From Planctomycetia bacterium (GTDB lineage: Bacteria; Planctomycetota; Brocadiia; Brocadiales; Brocadiaceae): a stretch of 64,000 nt of DNA. Positions 1 to 8,699 of the stretch are shown one piece after another; the stretch's first letter is position 1, and each line of letters begins with the position of its first letter. The notes beneath the pieces were generated by a model that ran no database searches, was not told the origin of the DNA, and saw nothing but the letters and a program-made list of their open reading frames with translations. The position numbers and the translations under genes are program-made. The stretch covers positions 248,001 to 312,000 of the forward strand of contig JABTVC010000002.1 of assembly GCA_015075005.1 (NCBI GenBank), in the 5' to 3' direction.

Positions 1-2
1 CA

Positions 3-560
3 GAAGAGGAAGCGAGGCTGCAAACCGCCAGGCAAGAGGTCGAAGTCGCACAGGCAAACGTAGCAACGATCCAGACCCGCATCGACGATGCGACGCTCAA
101 GGCGCCAGTACACGGAAGAGTGCTTTATCGCCTGGCCGAAGTTGGCGAGGTTCTGGCTCCGGGCGGGAAAGCGCTGACATTAGTGAACTTGAAAGACATC
201 TATATGGAGATATTCCTCCCCTCACAACAGGCAGCCAAAGTGAAGATTGGCGCCGAAGGCCGGATCACCCTTGACCATGCCCCTGGCCTCGCAGCCGCCG
301 GATATGTCAGCTTCGTGTCTCCGGAAGCGCAGTTCACTCCCAAACAGGTTGAGACGCGCAGCGAGCGCGATAAGCTTATGTTCCGCGTCAAGATCCGGTT
401 GCCTGAAGAGATGGCCGCGGCTTACATAGGGCACGTCAAGACGGGTGTCCGTGGCGTCGGGTATGTCAGGGTGGATGAATCCGCTCTCTGGCCATACTGG
501 CTGCAGAATCTCCTGGCCTTGCCCCCAAAGAAAGATGAACAGCCCAGGGAGGTGCCTTGA
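3..560 (+). CDS. HlyD-family membrane fusion protein (5'-truncated by window edge)
   Basis: This is the C-terminal part of a periplasmic adaptor. The reading frame is open from base 3 and the start lies outside the window. The first ~35 visible residues are an Ala/Gln/Glu-rich coiled coil (ARQEVEVAQANVATIQTRID), followed by the lipoyl-like half motif DATLKAPVHGRVLYRLAEVGE and a beta-barrel segment (LVNLKDIYMEIFLP) typical of HlyD/YhiI proteins. Such adaptors bridge an inner-membrane exporter and a TolC-type channel. The stop overlaps the start of the outer-membrane gene (TGATG at 558-562), and RbbA- and YhhJ-like genes follow, which matches the yhiI-rbbA-yhhJ arrangement of enterobacteria with an OM factor added. 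The substrate is unknown. Confidence 0.85.
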   Translation, partial: EEEARLQTARQEVEVAQANVATIQTRIDDATLKAPVHGRVLYRLAEVGEVLAPGGKALTLVNLKDIYMEIFLPSQQAAKVKIGAEGRITLDHAPGLAAAGYVSFVSPEAQFTPKQVETRSERDKLMFRVKIRLPEEMAAAYIGHVKTGVRGVGYVRVDESALWPYWLQNLLALPPKKDEQPREVP

Positions 561-2197
561 TGTTCAACCATAACGATGCAAAACAGGCGATGTACGGAAG
601 GCATTGGGCCATTGCAGGTACGGTTTCACTGATGAGCGTGGTGTTAGCACTGAACGGATGTGCGGTGGGTCCTGACTTTGTGAAGCCTGAGGCCAAAATT
701 CAGGAAAACTGGAGTGAGAAAGGTGACTCACGGGTCGTAACTCAGACTGCCATTGACAGTCAGTGGTGGAGATCATTTGACGACACGACATTCGATCAAT
801 TAATCAAGCTTGCCTACCAGCAAAATCTGCCGTTGCAGATCACCGGTCTGAGAATTTTGGAGGCCCGTGCCCGGTTAGGTATTGCCATCGGCCGGCAGTA
901 TCCCCAGCAACAAGATATATTTGCCCGTGGAGCAGCGGTGGGTGTTAGTGACAATGGGCCCAACAAAGCCTTTCTCAACCAAGATTTTAAGGATTATCAG
1001 ATGGGCTTTGACGCTGTCTGGGAATTGGATTTCTGGGGTAAGTTTCGGCGGGACGTGCAAGCAGCCCACGCCAGCCTGATTGTCTCGGAGGCTGACTACG
1101 ATGACGCCCTTGTCTCGCTCACAGCGGAAGTCGCCCGCACCTATACGGTGATTCGAACCTTTGAGGTACTCATTGAACTAACCCGTGAAAACGTAAAACT
1201 TCAGGAGGAGGGTCTCAAGATTGCCGAGTCTCGTTTCCGCAATGGTGTCATCACGGAATTGGATGTGGCCCAGGCTCGCACGTTATTAGAAAGCACCCGG
1301 GCTTCCATACCCCAGCTGCAAAGCGGACTGAGGCAGGCGCAAAACGCCTTGAGTACGCTGCTAGGGCAACCTCCAGGTGCCATCCAGATATTACTGGATG
1401 GGCATAAAGGGATTCCGACGGCGCCTGCAGACGTGGCTATTAGCGTACCGGCTGAATTACTGCGGAGGCGTCCGGATATCCGCAGCGCCGAGCTTTCTGC
1501 CGCTGCACAGTGTGCCCGCATTGGCATTGCCAAAGCGGATCTCTATCCCAGATTTTCGCTTTTTGGCGAGATCGGGTTTCAAAGCAGCAGTGAAGGTGGA
1601 ATGCGGTCGAACAATGCACACTTTGACAATTTATTTGACGCAAGCAGTTTCTTCTATTCCTTTGGCCCTCAGGTTCAGTTCCCCATTTTCAATTATGGCC
1701 GTATAGAGAACAATATACGCGTCCAGGACGCGCGGTTTCAGCAATTTATCGTCAATTACAAAAACACCGTGCTCAGGGCAGCCCAGGAATCGGAAGACGC
1801 CTTGATTGGCTTTCTCAAAGCCCAGGAATCTACAGTTTTTACGCAAAACTCTGTAAATGCGGCCCAGCGGTCGGTGGAGATAGCCTTGGTGCAATATCGG
1901 GAAGGTTCCGTGGATTATCAGCGCGTGTTAGATACGCAACGCGCTTTATTACAGGAGGAAATTCGTTTGGCGGAGACGCGTTCATCGATTGCCACGAATT
2001 TGATTGCCCTTTACAAGGCGTTGGGCGGAGGTTGGGAGTTGCGCCAGGGCCAACCAATTATAGCAGAAAGTATGCAAGCCGAGATGCGAAAACGGACCAA
2101 CTGGGGTCGTATGTTACCGCCGCCGTCACCGAAGCCTGAAAATTTAAACCCGCTGCCGGCCCGAGACGTACCGGTTTTCAAAAAGCCCTATTGGTAA
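560..2197 (+). CDS. NodT/TolC-family outer membrane efflux lipoprotein
   Basis: Outer-membrane channel component of a tripartite exporter. The N-terminus has a hydrophobic stretch ending in the lipobox-like LALNGC, so the mature protein should be lipidated at that Cys. The sequence GPDFVKPE right after it is characteristic of the NodT branch. Two OEP repeats follow, with long Ala/Gln-rich helices (RLGIAIGRQYPQQQ; FRNGVITELDVAQARTLLES; REGSVDYQRVLDTQRALLQEE) as in TolC coiled-coil barrels. Length (~545 aa) is slightly above average because of a Pro-rich tail (LPPPSPKPENLNPLP). I chose the ATG at 560, which lies 7 nt after GGGAGG; a TTG at 557 is also in frame. It is translationally coupled to the adaptor gene. 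Confidence 0.92.
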   Translation: MFNHNDAKQAMYGRHWAIAGTVSLMSVVLALNGCAVGPDFVKPEAKIQENWSEKGDSRVVTQTAIDSQWWRSFDDTTFDQLIKLAYQQNLPLQITGLRILEARARLGIAIGRQYPQQQDIFARGAAVGVSDNGPNKAFLNQDFKDYQMGFDAVWELDFWGKFRRDVQAAHASLIVSEADYDDALVSLTAEVARTYTVIRTFEVLIELTRENVKLQEEGLKIAESRFRNGVITELDVAQARTLLESTRASIPQLQSGLRQAQNALSTLLGQPPGAIQILLDGHKGIPTAPADVAISVPAELLRRRPDIRSAELSAAAQCARIGIAKADLYPRFSLFGEIGFQSSSEGGMRSNNAHFDNLFDASSFFYSFGPQVQFPIFNYGRIENNIRVQDARFQQFIVNYKNTVLRAAQESEDALIGFLKAQESTVFTQNSVNAAQRSVEIALVQYREGSVDYQRVLDTQRALLQEEIRLAETRSSIATNLIALYKALGGGWELRQGQPIIAESMQAEMRKRTNWGRMLPPPSPKPENLNPLPARDVPVFKKPYW

Positions 2198-2283
2198 ATA
2201 CTTCCGCAAAAAAAGAAGTTTTTATAGAGTAATGCAATAGTTGACATTCTATATATATGCTAAGGAATTTCAATCTTGTACGA

Positions 2284-2362
2284 TTCCCCTCTGAAAAGAG
2301 GGGATACAGGGGTGTGTAAGTTTGCCGTAACACCCCCCCCAGCCCCTCTTTCCGGAGGGGAG
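2284..2362. repeat. Imperfect palindromic element with nested hairpins
   Basis: Between the OM factor and the ABC gene lies a G/C-rich element. CCCCTCT (2286-2292) faces AGAGGGG (2297-2303), and CCCCTC (2343-2348) faces GAGGGG (2355-2360). The two halves are also approximate reverse complements of each other across an AGTTTGCCG-type centre, with GGGGTGTGT facing ACACCCCC. It looks like a REP- or MITE-like dispersed element. It could also attenuate transcription between the two genes. Confidence 0.6.
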
Positions 2363-2409
2363 AGTAAAAGTAGCTGCCGAAGGCCTAGTTAAAGGAGGAG
2401 ATATAATCC

Positions 2410-5190
2410 ATGTTGCCCCCCGCGTCTCAATCCGCTAGCACGCCGGTGGTCTCCATTAAGGACGTCACCCATCGCTATCGGAGCGTTGTGGCGCTCGATG
2501 GAATTTCCCTCGATATTCCAAGCGGCCGTATGGTCGGTATCATTGGCCCTGACGGTGTCGGCAAGTCGACGCTCATGTCCCTGATCGCCGGATCCAAGAA
2601 GATGCAGCAGGGGAAAGTGATTGTCCTGGATGGGGACATCGCCGATGCCCGGCATCGGGGCACCGTATGCCCGAAGATCGCTTACATGCCACAGGGTTTG
2701 GGCAAGAACCTCTATCTGGAGCTCAGCGTTTATGAGAACGTCGACTTCATGGCGAGACTCTTCGGACTATCCGCCACGGAGCGCCCTATCCGTGTCAAAG
2801 AACTGCTCGATGCCACCGGACTTGGCCCGTTTCCCGAACGTCCTGCCGGCAAGCTCTCGGGCGGAATGAAGCAAAAGGTTGGGCTTTGCGGAGCGTTGGT
2901 ACACGAACCTGATCTTCTCATTCTCGATGAGCCTACTACCGGGGTCGATCCGCTCTCACGGCGGCAATTCTGGACGCTCATTGACGATATTCGCAAGGGC
3001 CGCCCCAGCATGAGTGTCGTTATTTCCACGGCTTACATGGACGAGGCGCAACAATGGGACTGGATCGTTGCGATGGATGCCGGACGTGTACTGGCGACAG
3101 GAACGCCGGCTGAGCTGATGGAACGGACAGGTACGAAAGATTTGGAGAAATGCTTCATTGCCCTGTTACCGGAGGAAAAACGCAGCGGCCACAAGGAGCT
3201 GACCATCCCGCCTCGTACTGCCGCCAAATCGGAAATCGCCATTGATGCCAAGGGTCTGACTCGCCGCTTCGGCAGCTTCACCGCTGTAGATCACGTCAGT
3301 CTGTCGATCGAGCGGGGAGAGATATTCGGTTTCCTCGGCTCCAACGGCTGCGGCAAGTCCACCACCATGAAGATGTTGACGGGATTGCTGCCTCCTACCG
3401 AAGGGACCGCGACGCTCTTCGGCCAATCGGTTGAGGCCGGAAGTCTTGAAGTGCGCAAGAACCTCGGCTATATGACGCAAGCGTTCTCACTTTACGGTGA
3501 ACTAACGGTTCGCCAGAACCTTGTACTGGATGCCCGCCTCTATCACATTCCATCAGAAAAGGCGAAAGCACGCATCAAGGAGCTGGTCGAAAAATTCGGC
3601 CTTGGTCCGTATCTCGATTCGTTGGCCTCGGACCTGCCGTTGGGTATGCGTCAGCGGCTTTCGCTGGCGGTCGCCGTTCTGCATGAACCGGAAATGCTGA
3701 TTCTGGATGAACCAACGTCGGGAGTCGATCCGGTCGCCCGGGACAGCTTCTGGGAACTGTTGATCGATCTTTCGCGACGGCAGGGTGTTACGATTTTTGT
3801 GACCACACATTTTATGAATGAGGGGATGCGCTGTGACCGGATTTCGCTGATGAACGCAGGGAAGGTGCTGGCGTGTGATGTTCCGCAGAAACTTATAGAT
3901 GAGCGTGGCGCCGCCAGTCTTGAGGATGCCTTCATCGGCTACATGGAGGATGCGATTGCCGGCGCCTCGCCCAACGGAGAAAGCAAGGACAAGGCGGCAA
4001 CCAGCACACCCTCTGCCGGGCAGTCTGCGGCCCCGCCAACTCCATTGGAGCATCGCGCAGGCCGTTTCAGCCTTGGCCGCATGCTCGCATACACCGCTAA
4101 TGAAACCATGCAAATCCGTCGCGACCCTATTCGATTGGCCTTCGCCTTCATTGGTTCGTTATTGTTGATGCTCGTCTTTGGTTTTGGAATTACTACCGAC
4201 GTCGAACATATTCGCTATGCCTCGTTCGACCTCGATCAGTCACCGGAAAGCCGCACGTATCTCGAGCAGTTCGCCGGATCGAATCGTTACTTTACGGAGA
4301 CTACTCCGGTCTACTCTGCCGACGAAGCCCTCATGCGACTGCAATCGAATGACGTTGCGCTGGTCATTGAGGTTCCTCCGGATTTCGGCAGGGATTTCTG
4401 CAGAGGCTCCAAACCGGATGTCTCGGCGCAGGTCGACGGCGCCAACCCATTCCGTGGGGAGACTGTTGCGCAGTATGCTCAGGGGGTCAACGATACCATG
4501 CTGCGCGACCCCGCCAGCGGACTATACACCGGCCCCAACAAATACACTGCCAGTATCCAGGAGCGTTATATGTACAATCCCACGTTCGAAAGCATCTACT
4601 CGATCGTGCCAAGCATTCCTGCCCTGCTGCTGGTCCTGATACCGGCGATTCTCATGGCGGTCAGCGTTGTGCGCGAAAAGGAACTGGGTTCAATCATTAA
4701 CTTCTATGTTACGCCAACAGGGAAGATGGAGTACCTCCTGGGAAAACAGATACCCTACATTGTGATCGGCATGATCAATTTTTTCATTTTGGCCCTCATG
4801 GCGCGGGTCGTCTTTGGCGTCCCGATCAAGGGAAGCTTTCTGACGCTGACGTTGTGCACGCTGCTTTATCTCGCTGCGACAACCGGCATCGGCATGATGA
4901 CTTCGACCTTCACCAGCAGCCAGGTCGCGGCCGTCTTCGTCACCGCGATCATAACCATTGTACCAACCATCCAGTTCTCCGGTTTATTACAGCCGGTCTC
5001 AACACTTGAGGGTAACGCCAGAATCTTTGGTTTGATCTGGCCAACAACATACTACATGCACTCCAGTGTGGGTGCGTATACCAAGGGGCTCGGACCTGCC
5101 CTCATGATACCGGACATTATCTTTCTGTCCTGCTGCATCCCAATTTTCTGGGCAGTTAGCTTTGCCGGCCTGAGAAAGCAGGAGAAATAA
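2410..5190 (+). CDS. rbbA: RbbA/YhiH-like ABC transporter: two ATPase domains fused to an ABC-2 permease
   Basis: 926 aa inner-membrane exporter subunit. ATPase domain 1 has Walker A GPDGVGKST (~46-54), signature LSGGMKQKVGL and Walker B LLILDEPTTGVDP. Domain 2 has Walker A GSNGCGKST (~310-318), a degenerate signature LPLGMRQRLSLA and Walker B MLILDEPTSGVDP. A linker (~510-555) leads to an ABC-2 membrane domain with one N-terminal TM (FAFIGSLLLMLVFGFGI), a periplasmic loop and five C-terminal TMs including the VREKELGSIINFYVTP motif. This two-ATPase-plus-permease fusion is diagnostic of the RbbA family; the ribosome-associated role described in E. coli is not visible from sequence. RBS AAAGGAGGAG lies at 2392-2401. 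The next gene starts 2 nt after the stop. Base composition is clearly GC-richer than the genes downstream. Confidence 0.9.
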   Translation: MLPPASQSASTPVVSIKDVTHRYRSVVALDGISLDIPSGRMVGIIGPDGVGKSTLMSLIAGSKKMQQGKVIVLDGDIADARHRGTVCPKIAYMPQGLGKNLYLELSVYENVDFMARLFGLSATERPIRVKELLDATGLGPFPERPAGKLSGGMKQKVGLCGALVHEPDLLILDEPTTGVDPLSRRQFWTLIDDIRKGRPSMSVVISTAYMDEAQQWDWIVAMDAGRVLATGTPAELMERTGTKDLEKCFIALLPEEKRSGHKELTIPPRTAAKSEIAIDAKGLTRRFGSFTAVDHVSLSIERGEIFGFLGSNGCGKSTTMKMLTGLLPPTEGTATLFGQSVEAGSLEVRKNLGYMTQAFSLYGELTVRQNLVLDARLYHIPSEKAKARIKELVEKFGLGPYLDSLASDLPLGMRQRLSLAVAVLHEPEMLILDEPTSGVDPVARDSFWELLIDLSRRQGVTIFVTTHFMNEGMRCDRISLMNAGKVLACDVPQKLIDERGAASLEDAFIGYMEDAIAGASPNGESKDKAATSTPSAGQSAAPPTPLEHRAGRFSLGRMLAYTANETMQIRRDPIRLAFAFIGSLLLMLVFGFGITTDVEHIRYASFDLDQSPESRTYLEQFAGSNRYFTETTPVYSADEALMRLQSNDVALVIEVPPDFGRDFCRGSKPDVSAQVDGANPFRGETVAQYAQGVNDTMLRDPASGLYTGPNKYTASIQERYMYNPTFESIYSIVPSIPALLLVLIPAILMAVSVVREKELGSIINFYVTPTGKMEYLLGKQIPYIVIGMINFFILALMARVVFGVPIKGSFLTLTLCTLLYLAATTGIGMMTSTFTSSQVAAVFVTAIITIVPTIQFSGLLQPVSTLEGNARIFGLIWPTTYYMHSSVGAYTKGLGPALMIPDIIFLSCCIPIFWAVSFAGLRKQEK

Positions 5191-5192
5191 CG

Positions 5193-6317
5193 ATGACTAC
5201 ACTCCTGAACATTCTTTGGCTTGGGCTCAAGGAAATTCGCAGTCTGGCAAGCGATCTGGTTATGATCATGTTCGTCATCTATGCATTCACTATGGCGATC
5301 TACGTCCAGGCAACGGGCACTTCGAGTGAGGTCAACAACGCATCGATTGCTTTTGTGGACGAGGACGGTTCTGCCCTATCCAAGGAACTGTTTAATGCCT
5401 TCTATCCGCCGCGTTTTCAGGTGCCTGAAGCTATTACCGCCAGCGAAGTCGAAGACGCTATGGACAAAGGACGGTTCATTTTCGTCGTTGCGATCCCGAA
5501 TAGGTTCGAATCAGACCTTCGCGCCGGTCGTCATCCGGATATCCAGGTGAACATCGATGCTACCGCCATGCAACAGGCTGGTATAGGCGCTAACTACATC
5601 AAGAACATCATCAACCAGCGCATCGCAACCTTTCTCAAACGCACGGATGAAATGGTACGTGAGCCCGTCAACCTGGTTGTTCGCATGCTGTTCAATCCGA
5701 ACGGAGAATCCGCCTGGTTTAAGAGTGTAGTGGCCATCATCAATCAGGTGACTCTGTTGACAATTGTTTTATGTGGCGCCGCAGTGATTCGCGAACGCGA
5801 GCACGGGACGCTTGAACACCTGCTCGTAATGCCACTGACCGCCTTCGAGATTGCAATAGCGAAGGTTTGGGCCAACGGTCTGGTGATTCTCATCGCGACG
5901 GGGGCTTCCCTCTTCCTGATTGTCCAGATGGCGCTGAAGGTGCCGTTTAATGGTTCGGTCATCCTGTGGTTCGTTGGCGTCGTGCTTTATCTGTTCTTCA
6001 CAACGGCACTTGGGATATTTTTGGGTACGAGTTCGCGTTCGATGGCGCAGTTCGCGCTTTTGATCATTCTGGTGGTCGTCGTGTTGCAGCTTCTTTCTGG
6101 CGGGTCAACACCTGTTGAGAGCCAGCCACAATGGCTGCAGTATATCACATTCTTCCTGCCTTCACGGCATTTTGTCAGCTTTTCGCAGGTGATTATTTAT
6201 CGTGGGGGCGGCATTCGTGCGGTCTGGCCTAATTTTTTGATGGTAGGTGCAATCGGTCTTGGGTTCTTTGTATACAGCCTGGTGCTCTTCCGGAAGTCAA
6301 TCGCGGTGACGAAGTAG
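5193..6317 (+). CDS. ABC-2 family permease, YhhJ-like
   Basis: 374 aa integral membrane protein that probably pairs with the RbbA-like fusion to form the full channel. One N-terminal TM (~22-42) is followed by a ~130-residue extracytoplasmic domain (YVQATGTSSEVNNASIAFVD onward). Five to six C-terminal TMs begin near residue 175 and contain the family hallmark IREREHGTLEHLLVMPLT. In enterobacteria yhhJ directly follows rbbA, as it does here (2 nt gap), which supports the assignment. It is the last gene of the cassette; the next gene begins 326 nt further on and is markedly more AT-rich. Confidence 0.88.
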   Translation: MTTLLNILWLGLKEIRSLASDLVMIMFVIYAFTMAIYVQATGTSSEVNNASIAFVDEDGSALSKELFNAFYPPRFQVPEAITASEVEDAMDKGRFIFVVAIPNRFESDLRAGRHPDIQVNIDATAMQQAGIGANYIKNIINQRIATFLKRTDEMVREPVNLVVRMLFNPNGESAWFKSVVAIINQVTLLTIVLCGAAVIREREHGTLEHLLVMPLTAFEIAIAKVWANGLVILIATGASLFLIVQMALKVPFNGSVILWFVGVVLYLFFTTALGIFLGTSSRSMAQFALLIILVVVVLQLLSGGSTPVESQPQWLQYITFFLPSRHFVSFSQVIIYRGGGIRAVWPNFLMVGAIGLGFFVYSLVLFRKSIAVTK

Positions 6318-6643
6318 ATTCCCGACACGCAAATCCTGCCCGCAGATCGGGACATTATCCGACCTCATATATAATAACCTGGCGCAGCTACGCCGCAACC
6401 AAAGTGCCTGAAGTCCATGGCCTCCTTTGTTCCCATTCCAGGCAATAGGACGATTATGCCGGGTCAGGAAATTATTAAGCAACACTATGCAAAAGCATGG
6501 GAAATAATAGGGTTATCGTAAAATTACGTAATAAATTTTATTTGAATTCCTGGCGTGTGTTTGTTAAACTCTGACATCCAAAAATTATCAACTTTGATAA
6601 TTCAAGAGTATATTTTTAAGAAGTAATGGAGGTTAAACAATAA
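6318..6643. other. Intergenic region at a composition boundary
   Basis: 326 nt without a convincing gene. It marks the switch from the GC-rich export cassette to the AT-rich backbone. The only structure I can support is the palindrome at 6583-6602 and a ribosome binding site (ATGGAGG, 6627-6633) before the next gene. Confidence 0.5.
6583..6602. repeat. Perfect 8-bp inverted repeat upstream of the TPR/alpha-CTD gene
   Basis: AATTATCA (6583-6590), a 4-nt ACTT loop, then TGATAATT (6595-6602). It lies about 40 nt before the start codon of the following gene, so it could be an operator or a leader hairpin. There is no T-tract, so it is not a classical terminator. Confidence 0.5.
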
Positions 6644-8020
6644 ATGATTACAGAAGTCGCTGATCTGGATATTGATAAAATCTTAGAAGTAGAAACATTG
6701 TCGAGGGAAGCCGTTGCCCATTTCAAGGAGCAGGTATACAGCCTTAAAGAAAATAGGGAAAAGCTGGATGCAAAGATTAATTCGATGAGGGCTCATTTAA
6801 AAAAGGAACATGATGGCGCCAGGGCAAAGGATTTAACTCTTTTGCTGGGAATATGCGAGTGGGTCGTTGGAAATGTAGAAGAGGCATCAGTACTTCTGAA
6901 AGAGGTTAAATCGAGAAAGATTGGTTCATATTATCTGGGAAAATGTTATCAGGAGTTAGGCGATTATGCCGAGGCCATGGAATGTTTTGAACGCGCTAAA
7001 AAAGCGGATGCTGAAGAATTTGATATTTGCATGAATATTGCGGAGACAAAAAGGATGGCCGGTAATATCGAAGATGCATTAGAAATTATTAAAAAGTTTT
7101 CGAAATCACATCGCGATAGTGCAGAATTGCATTATCAGTGGGGGTATTGTTTGGACACCCTCGGAGAATACGATGAGGCGTTTAGTCATTATGAACAGTC
7201 CCTTCAAATAGACCAAAACTATGCGAGGTCTCTTTTCCGTTGTGCGTTTAATTATGATCTGAATGGGGAAGATGAAAAGGCTATCGAGTACTACGAGAGG
7301 TGTATAAATTTATGTCCCAGCCATATAAACGCATATAGTAATCTGGGATTATTGTATGAAGATAAAGGCAATTATGACGATGCGGTATATTGTTTCGAAA
7401 CAATCCTGGATGCGGAACCTACCAATCAGCGGGCCTTATTGTTTTTAAAAGATGCCAGGTCCTCTGGCGCTATGTATTATGATGAGGAGATTTCAAAGAA
7501 GCAAGGGAAGGAAAGCGAGGTGTTGAATATTCCAATTTCTGATTTTGAACTCTCGGTAAGAAGCAAAAATTGCCTGGAAAAAATGAATATCTATACTTTG
7601 CGGGATCTTACAAGAATTACAGAAGCGGACTTGCTCTCATTTAAAAATTTTGGCGAAACCTCGCTGAATGAAATTAAGGTCATTTTATCTCAAAAAGGAT
7701 TACGTTTGGGACACTCATTGGAAAGTGGCAGCGAGACTGAGTTGTTTACGAACAAAAGCTCAGAAAAAAAGATGCAGATATTTGATGCCATTTCGGAACT
7801 TGAATTCTCCACTCATTGCAAAAATATCCTTAGCATGCTCGGTATTGAAACAGTTGAAGACCTCGTAGAAAATACAGAATTGGAGTTGAACCAAAAAGGT
7901 GTGAATCAAGATTATATTAATGAGATAAAAGACGTACTCTCCAAGATTGGCATGAATCTAAAAACAAACAGAAATTCTGCGGCGGATTTGGAAGACAACG
8001 ATGCAGAATGGCCGGTGTAA
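6644..8020 (+). CDS. TPR protein with two RNA polymerase alpha-CTD-like domains
   Basis: 458 aa. Residues ~60-290 hold about seven TPR units (e.g. GSYYLGKCYQELGDYAEAME; LHYQWGYCLDTLGEYDEAFS). Residues ~298-357 closely resemble the C-terminal domain of the RNA polymerase alpha subunit. FELSVRSKNCL aligns with the E. coli segment that holds DNA-contacting Arg265 and Asn268, and NFGETSLNEIK aligns with the Gly296-Glu302 segment, with Lys298 replaced. A second, more degenerate copy (LEFSTHCKNIL ... VNQDYINEIKDVL) occupies ~378-440 and lacks the key Arg. A DNA- or sigma/transcription-factor-binding adaptor role is inference. RBS GGAGG lies 10 nt upstream. ruvA follows in the same direction, 46 nt downstream. 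Confidence 0.85.
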   Translation: MITEVADLDIDKILEVETLSREAVAHFKEQVYSLKENREKLDAKINSMRAHLKKEHDGARAKDLTLLLGICEWVVGNVEEASVLLKEVKSRKIGSYYLGKCYQELGDYAEAMECFERAKKADAEEFDICMNIAETKRMAGNIEDALEIIKKFSKSHRDSAELHYQWGYCLDTLGEYDEAFSHYEQSLQIDQNYARSLFRCAFNYDLNGEDEKAIEYYERCINLCPSHINAYSNLGLLYEDKGNYDDAVYCFETILDAEPTNQRALLFLKDARSSGAMYYDEEISKKQGKESEVLNIPISDFELSVRSKNCLEKMNIYTLRDLTRITEADLLSFKNFGETSLNEIKVILSQKGLRLGHSLESGSETELFTNKSSEKKMQIFDAISELEFSTHCKNILSMLGIETVEDLVENTELELNQKGVNQDYINEIKDVLSKIGMNLKTNRNSAADLEDNDAEWPV

Positions 8021-8066
8021 AAAAATACTCTGATGACATCCGTGCGATATCTGGGGACAGGCATAC

Positions 8067-8654
8067 ATGTTAGATTACATCCGGGGGCGGGTAACCAGTA
8101 AGTCTCCCGCCAGACTTGTCCTGGAAGTGGCAGGCATTGGTTATCTACTACACATTCCGCTATCTACCTTCGAGAATATCCCCAGCCAGGGAGAGGTTAC
8201 AATTCTTACCCAGTTGTTTATAAGGGAAGAGCAGATAAAGATTTTTGGTTTTGCAACAGTAGATGAAAGGGATTTGTTTCAATCGCTGCTTTCCGTGAAT
8301 GGCATCGGACCTACTTTGGCAATCACCATACTCTCTGGCAGCACGGTGGAAGATATCAAATATGCGGTCTCCCATGAAGATGCAAAGGCATTGGAAAAAA
8401 TCAAAGGAGTTGGGAAGAAGACGGCCGAGAGGATTATCCTGGAAATCAAGGGCATGTTAAAGGATATTACACCAACTATACCTCCTGGCATTACCCGGCA
8501 AAGGGCGCTGGTATCTGATGCTGTTATGGCACTGGTTTCTTTAGGTTATGGACGACCCGTGGCTGAAAACGCAGTAAGTGAAGCGGTAAGAAAATTACAA
8601 ACAATTGATGATGTTGAGGTACTTGTAAGGGAAGCACTAAAATATAAGGTTTAA
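8067..8654 (+). CDS. ruvA: Holliday junction branch migration protein RuvA
   Basis: 195 aa, typical length. RuvA tetramers bind four-way junctions and recruit the RuvB motor. Visible parts are the N-terminal OB fold (MLDYIRGRVTSKSPARLVLE), two helix-hairpin-helix motifs (VNGIGPTLAITILSG and IKGVGKKTAERIILEIKG), and the C-terminal RuvB-binding three-helix domain (ALVSLGYGRPVAENAVSEAV). ruvB follows 45 nt downstream, the usual pairing. Confidence 0.97.
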   Translation: MLDYIRGRVTSKSPARLVLEVAGIGYLLHIPLSTFENIPSQGEVTILTQLFIREEQIKIFGFATVDERDLFQSLLSVNGIGPTLAITILSGSTVEDIKYAVSHEDAKALEKIKGVGKKTAERIILEIKGMLKDITPTIPPGITRQRALVSDAVMALVSLGYGRPVAENAVSEAVRKLQTIDDVEVLVREALKYKV

Positions 8655-8699
8655 TTAATTCTGGCGTGTAATTTCAAGCCTCACGGTAGGATATACGGT

